From assembly GCA_015493405.1 (NCBI GenBank), contig WGDF01000019.1, positions 1-8,593 on the forward strand: a stretch of DNA of 8,593 nucleotides, given 5' to 3'. Origin of the DNA: Flavobacteriaceae bacterium (GTDB taxonomy: Bacteria > Bacteroidota > Bacteroidia > Flavobacteriales > Flavobacteriaceae). Positions 5,562-8,593 of this stretch are shown here, piece by piece (position 1 is the stretch's first letter; each line of letters opens with the position of its first letter). A program made the translations under genes and the position numbers. The notes beneath the pieces are model-generated. The model had not been told where the DNA came from and made no database searches. It was given only the letters and a program-made list of their open reading frames with translations.

Positions 5562-7739
5562 TTATAAAACGATCAATTTCACGATTTTGATAATATCTTT
5601 GTTCAAAGCAGCTCTCAAAATATATTGCCCTTTAGCCAAATGAACAGGCAAATTTATTTGTTGCTGCCCATCTGACAATATTCGGGTATTCTGAAAAACT
5701 TCTTGACCATTTAAACTGTAAATATTAACCTTAAGGCTAGCATTTGCAAGTGTATTATTAAGACTCAATTTAATAATATCGGTCGTTGGATTGGGATAAA
5801 CCTTAACGCCTAAAGCCAATATTTGTTCTTCGGTTAAAGCTAAAGTGGTGTCAAGTGTGGCGCTTTCAGCCATCACAAAAGGTTTATGACCACCGACAAT
5901 ATACGGAATGCCGTCACCATCGGAATCATTACCGGTTTCTCCGGTTTGTTCAGCCTCTGCTAATTGCATTTTATTGACAACATTTTTAAAGAAGCGGACA
6001 TAAATGTTAGCAGCTTCAGGATGATTGCCTATAAGATTTGCTTCCCTTAATGCACCTGATAGAATGGCAATATTCCAAGGATTATATGTAGCTGTGGTAT
6101 TGTATAATTCTGTCAGAAAAACATGCTCAGATGGTTGATAATAATTATTAATCAAAAAGTTGTAGCCATTGTCAGCAGCTGTTAGGTATGCCGTATTATT
6201 GGTATGCCGGTAAGCAATATATAAAGCTCTTGTGAGAGCGGCATTTGCAGCAAGGTCGATATTTCCATTACCTACACCCAGATTAACATCATAATTACCA
6301 TTAAAACCACCATTTACATGAACGAAATGTTGCAATATAAAATCAGCTTGGGCTGTCAAAGCATTGTCAGCAGCTATTTGCAAAGGCGTGCCCATAAAAA
6401 CCATTGAAGCTTTTTCTAAAGCAACAATCGTATAGGCTGCATTTTCAGCCGTTATGGTAGTGCCTTGAGTTAAAGTTGTTCCATCAAAATCAGCCGTATC
6501 GACAAAAGTACCTGCTGCATTATTAAAATGCATCGCCATAATATTCATCAGCAAAACTTTACTGGTACCTTTCATCAAATCAAAAGGACCGGGATTGCCG
6601 GTAACACTCATCGGTGCAGGAAACGGATCCCCATCAAAAACTTCATGGTAGGCTAAATGCGCCGGATCAGACGTGTTATTGATATTCATCATATCGGTAA
6701 ATCCTAAAGTTGCAGTTAAAAAAGAAACTTGGTCAAATAAATCACTAGACGCATCGGTTACGGTAAAGCCACTAGGTCTGGGCGGCAAACCTGTTGTTGT
6801 GGGCGCTTCTGATAAACTGATCTTGTGCGGAAAAAATTTGATACCGTTTGCCGGATCGTAAGTTGCCGGATCGATGCCACCCAAATCGGAGCCATCAAAA
6901 GCCAAAGTAGAAATGACAAACTTGGTTTTGTTGATAGCGACCGCCGTTAACATGGTGCCAATAAATCCATCTAGACCGTCACCACCATAATAAACATTAT
7001 TATTGGGATCAAATTCCGGACTATTAGGTAAATCCGGAGAAATAGTGCCATCTGCTTCTATACCATTATCATTGGCATCATGAAAAGCACTGAGCATATC
7101 CTGTGCCCAAAGATATTGTTTAGACATGGACTGCCCCATGGCGCCCAAATTTAAGGTTTTGTCCATTTGACTGCGATCCCAATGCAGGGTCGCCCAATTG
7201 GTTTGAAAATCAGTCGCAACAGCTTGCGGCAAGGTATTCACGCCACTATAAAAATCTGTAAACTGAGGGTAACCGTGCATAGGTGGCGTGTGGTTTGTTA
7301 TTGCTCCAAAATGCCCCATCATTTTCATAAATTCATCATCTTCTTTATAGCCATTGGCCGTCCCACCGGTCATCGTTCCATCAAAAGAAGCGGGCTCCAT
7401 AGCCGCTTTGGCAACCACAACAGGTGACCACATCATATGAGTACCCATCCCTGAACGGCCGGTTAAAGTGCCTAAATTATAGCGAGAATATTCATAATTT
7501 TCAATACCTAAAGTATAAGCCAATGAATCCGGAACATTTAAAACCATAGGATCCAAAACATCTAAATTATAGCCCAATGCTTCTGCAAAAGGCTCCCCGC
7601 TTTCAAACATCTCATTGGCCATGAGCATTTGAGAAGTTGTGTCATAAGTTGCGTCATCTTGAATAACGACTTGTGCTGTTGTTTGCCATAAATTGCCCAT
7701 TATAAATAGGGCAAAAACTAAAAATACTTTTGTTTTCAT
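5562..7739 (-). CDS. Secreted T9SS type A cargo protein of unknown function, Met-rich and Cys-free
   Basis: This is a 725-residue exported protein that I cannot assign to a known functional family. A Sec signal peptide (residues 1-22) is followed by likely cleavage at TTA|QVV. Residues 645-725 are a type A T9SS sorting domain (TIGR04183-like): VYPNPTTDIIKL, then beta-strands with IYSLNGQEV and LAKGQYILR, ending in KIVKLIVL. Between them, residues 38-215 hold 17 methionines, several beside histidine (GMGTHMMW, FMKMMGHFG, PPMHGY). Calcium-type acidic loops occur at 221-231 (DANDNGIEADG) and 605-610 (DSDGDG). Residues about 430-590 are Ala-rich helices with Gly/Asn/Trp-rich connections (AALTRALYIAYRH, AYLTAADNGYNFLI, NPWNIAILSGALREAN), resembling an alpha/alpha-toroid such as glycosidase-like barrels. 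I see no cysteine, so neither disulfides nor CxxCH heme sites. It is transcribed alone, convergent with the cyclotransferase and divergent from a lipoprotein gene. Confidence 0.88.
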   Translation of the reverse strand: MKTKVFLVFALFIMGNLWQTTAQVVIQDDATYDTTSQMLMANEMFESGEPFAEALGYNLDVLDPMVLNVPDSLAYTLGIENYEYSRYNLGTLTGRSGMGTHMMWSPVVVAKAAMEPASFDGTMTGGTANGYKEDDEFMKMMGHFGAITNHTPPMHGYPQFTDFYSGVNTLPQAVATDFQTNWATLHWDRSQMDKTLNLGAMGQSMSKQYLWAQDMLSAFHDANDNGIEADGTISPDLPNSPEFDPNNNVYYGGDGLDGFIGTMLTAVAINKTKFVISTLAFDGSDLGGIDPATYDPANGIKFFPHKISLSEAPTTTGLPPRPSGFTVTDASSDLFDQVSFLTATLGFTDMMNINNTSDPAHLAYHEVFDGDPFPAPMSVTGNPGPFDLMKGTSKVLLMNIMAMHFNNAAGTFVDTADFDGTTLTQGTTITAENAAYTIVALEKASMVFMGTPLQIAADNALTAQADFILQHFVHVNGGFNGNYDVNLGVGNGNIDLAANAALTRALYIAYRHTNNTAYLTAADNGYNFLINNYYQPSEHVFLTELYNTTATYNPWNIAILSGALREANLIGNHPEAANIYVRFFKNVVNKMQLAEAEQTGETGNDSDGDGIPYIVGGHKPFVMAESATLDTTLALTEEQILALGVKVYPNPTTDIIKLSLNNTLANASLKVNIYSLNGQEVFQNTRILSDGQQQINLPVHLAKGQYILRAALNKDIIKIVKLIVL

Positions 7740-7776
7740 AAGTCTAAAAATTAATTGTTATAGGATTATAGTCGTC

Positions 7777-7800
7777 ATTATGTAACAAACCTTACATAAT
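7777..7800. promoter_or_regulatory. Perfect 9+6+9 inverted repeat upstream of the T9SS cargo gene
   Basis: ATTATGTAA (7777-7785) and TTACATAAT (7792-7800) are exact reverse complements around a 6-base spacer CAAACC. The element lies 37 bases before the cargo ATG. Its spacer plus part of one arm reads TAAGGTTTG on the minus strand, one base longer than the -7 consensus TAnnTTTG, so it could be an operator overlapping a promoter. If transcription starts further upstream it would instead form a 9-bp stem-loop in the cargo leader RNA. Confidence 0.5.
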
Positions 7801-7855
7801 TTATTTCAGATAGTTAAAAAACTAGGTTTGTCCACTAAATGCAACATTTTTAGCC

Positions 7856-7863
7856 CAAAAATA
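7856..7863 (-). promoter_or_regulatory. Candidate -7 box for the T9SS cargo gene
   Basis: On the minus strand, 7863 down to 7856 reads TATTTTTG, an exact match to TAnnTTTG. I see no TTG at the expected -33 distance, so this is weak. If used, the leader would be about 110 bases long and would contain the inverted repeat at 7777-7800. Confidence 0.25.
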
Positions 7864-7907
7864 TTTTCACTCTTTATTCTCGATTACTGAGTCATTAAAG
7901 CTTATTT

Positions 7908-7937
7908 TTGAGTTCCTAAAATAAATGTGTATTTTTA
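7908..7937 (+). promoter_or_regulatory. Probable promoter of the downstream lipoprotein gene
   Basis: A TTG (7908-7910) lies 19 bases before TATTTTTA (7930-7937), one base off TAnnTTTG, and the ATG follows at 7959, giving a leader of about 15 bases. A second exact -7 match on this strand, TAGGTTTG (7823-7830), has no TTG at the right distance and would give a leader of about 120 bases. Confidence 0.4.
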
Positions 7938-7958
7938 ACGTTTATTAAAAAAACTCAT

Positions 7959-8593
7959 ATGCGCCAACTCATCTTATCATTATTCTTATTTTTTCTGATA
8001 ATTTTGGGCAGTTCCTGTCGTAAAAATTTCGACTCATTTCCGGGCCATAACGATTTTAAAATCGAAAAAGACACCCTGTTTTTAGACTCGGTTTTTACGC
8101 ATATTGCATCTCGCACCTATCATTTTAAAATATATAATACTTCTAATAATGATATCCATCTGAACAAAATCTATCTCGAGAAAGGCAATCAATCCTTTTA
8201 CCGCTTAAATGTCGATGGAGATACCGGAAAATCTTTTGAAAACATCTTAATTCATGCCAAGGACAGTATTTTTGTATTTGTAGAAGTAACTGCAGATATC
8301 AACCAACTGACGGATCCGGTTTATGAAGAGAAACTTTTTGTGGAAGATGCGGACAAAACCAATCATATTCTATTGACAGCCTTTGTCAAAGATGCCCATT
8401 TTTATTATCCCCAACGCTTCCCTGATGGCAGTAAAGATTCATTGACGGTTTACACCGACCCGCAAACCGGTGCAACCTCTAAAATATCGGGGTTTTTCTT
8501 AAATGGAGACACTACTTTTACCGATGACAAGCCTATTGTTATTTATGGTCATATGGCGGTACCTTCGGGTCATACATTAACCATTAACCAAGG
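7959..8593 (+). CDS. Lipoprotein with N-terminal beta-sandwich, start of a right-handed beta-helix (3'-truncated)
   Basis: The gene runs off the window; 211 full codons are visible. The signal peptide MRQLILSLFLFFLIILGSSC ends in a lipobox with the lipidated cysteine at C20. Residues about 35-140 have the alternating-strand pattern of an ASH/DUF1573-like sandwich (DTLFLDSVFTHI, YHFKIYNTSNNDIHLNKIYL, GKSFENILIHAKDSIFVFVE). Residues about 190-211 (KPIVIYGHMAVPSGHTLTI) resemble the cap and first rung of a right-handed beta-helix. The order matches a lipoprotein family that I recall as widespread in flavobacteria and without an assigned function, whose members continue for a few hundred more residues of helix rungs. 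It is likely envelope-anchored. The ATG at 7959 gives an ideal lipoprotein signal and sits just after a promoter-like sequence, so the start is secure. It is divergent from the T9SS cargo gene. Confidence 0.85.
   Translation, partial: MRQLILSLFLFFLIILGSSCRKNFDSFPGHNDFKIEKDTLFLDSVFTHIASRTYHFKIYNTSNNDIHLNKIYLEKGNQSFYRLNVDGDTGKSFENILIHAKDSIFVFVEVTADINQLTDPVYEEKLFVEDADKTNHILLTAFVKDAHFYYPQRFPDGSKDSLTVYTDPQTGATSKISGFFLNGDTTFTDDKPIVIYGHMAVPSGHTLTINQ

Noticed and set aside
5781..5940. Possible frameshift or domain break before the sorting domain of the cargo protein
   Set aside because: The frame is continuous, and the low-complexity linker (AEQTGETGNDSDGDG, then TLDTTLALTEEQ) is normal spacing before a T9SS C-terminal domain.
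6673..7427. Two plus-strand open frames (6673-6861 and 7167-7427) opposite the T9SS cargo gene
   Set aside because: They are antisense to an intact 725-codon gene with a signal peptide and sorting domain, and no motif supports them.
7811..7824. Short inverted repeat TAGTT-AAAA-AACTA in the divergent intergenic region
   Set aside because: A 5-bp arm in very AT-rich DNA is expected by chance; it is not well placed relative to either promoter candidate.

Overview
The window looks like chromosome from a member of the Bacteroidetes (Bacteroidota), most likely class Flavobacteriia. The evidence is two different type IX secretion system (T9SS) C-terminal sorting domains, a PorP/SprF-family protein, A-rich leaders without Shine-Dalgarno sites, promoters of the TTG / TAnnTTTG type, and an AccD of the zinc-ligand-free type that I recall from flavobacteria. 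Base composition is AT-rich (GC in the high 30s percent by eye). I see no mobile element, CRISPR array, rRNA or tRNA.

Layout. Positions 1-582 hold the 3' end of a large secreted repeat protein ending in a type B (gliding-motility-associated) sorting domain. It is followed after 10 bases by a PorP/SprF-family gene (593-1513); together they form a cargo/partner pair. A 34-bp perfect palindrome (1519-1552) terminates this operon and the convergent inorganic pyrophosphatase gene ppa (1573-2247, minus). The 151-bp divergent region 2248-2398 holds a very good Bacteroidetes promoter for ppa and a weaker one for fbaA. Class II fructose-bisphosphate aldolase (2399-3475) and acetyl-CoA carboxylase carboxyltransferase beta subunit accD (3508-4383) form a probable two-gene operon. 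A hairpin lies in the short gap before a lipoprotein glutaminyl-peptide cyclotransferase (4462-5487). This gene converges on a 725-residue T9SS type A cargo protein of unknown function (5562-7739, minus), with a terminator hairpin between them. A 219-bp divergent region (7740-7958) holds a 9+6+9 inverted repeat and promoter-like boxes. The window ends inside a lipoprotein gene (7959 onward) of a flavobacterial family whose C-terminal part is a beta-helix.

How the genes fit together. Ppa, FbaA and AccD are housekeeping enzymes (pyrophosphate removal, glycolysis/gluconeogenesis, fatty-acid synthesis). The rest is cell-envelope and secretion biology: a type B cargo with its likely partner, a type A cargo, two lipoproteins and a periplasmic or outer-membrane glutaminyl cyclase. 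The predicted signal-peptidase-I cleavage sites of both the PorP/SprF protein and the type A cargo leave glutamine at the new N terminus. That is the expected substrate of the cyclase encoded between them (the Bacteroidetes 'Q-rule'). The points most worth a second look are the AccD without zinc ligands, the unrecognised Met-rich, Cys-free T9SS cargo with an inverted repeat in its upstream region, and a roughly five-fold excess of the tetranucleotide CCGG. I do not see a clearly new multi-gene system here.
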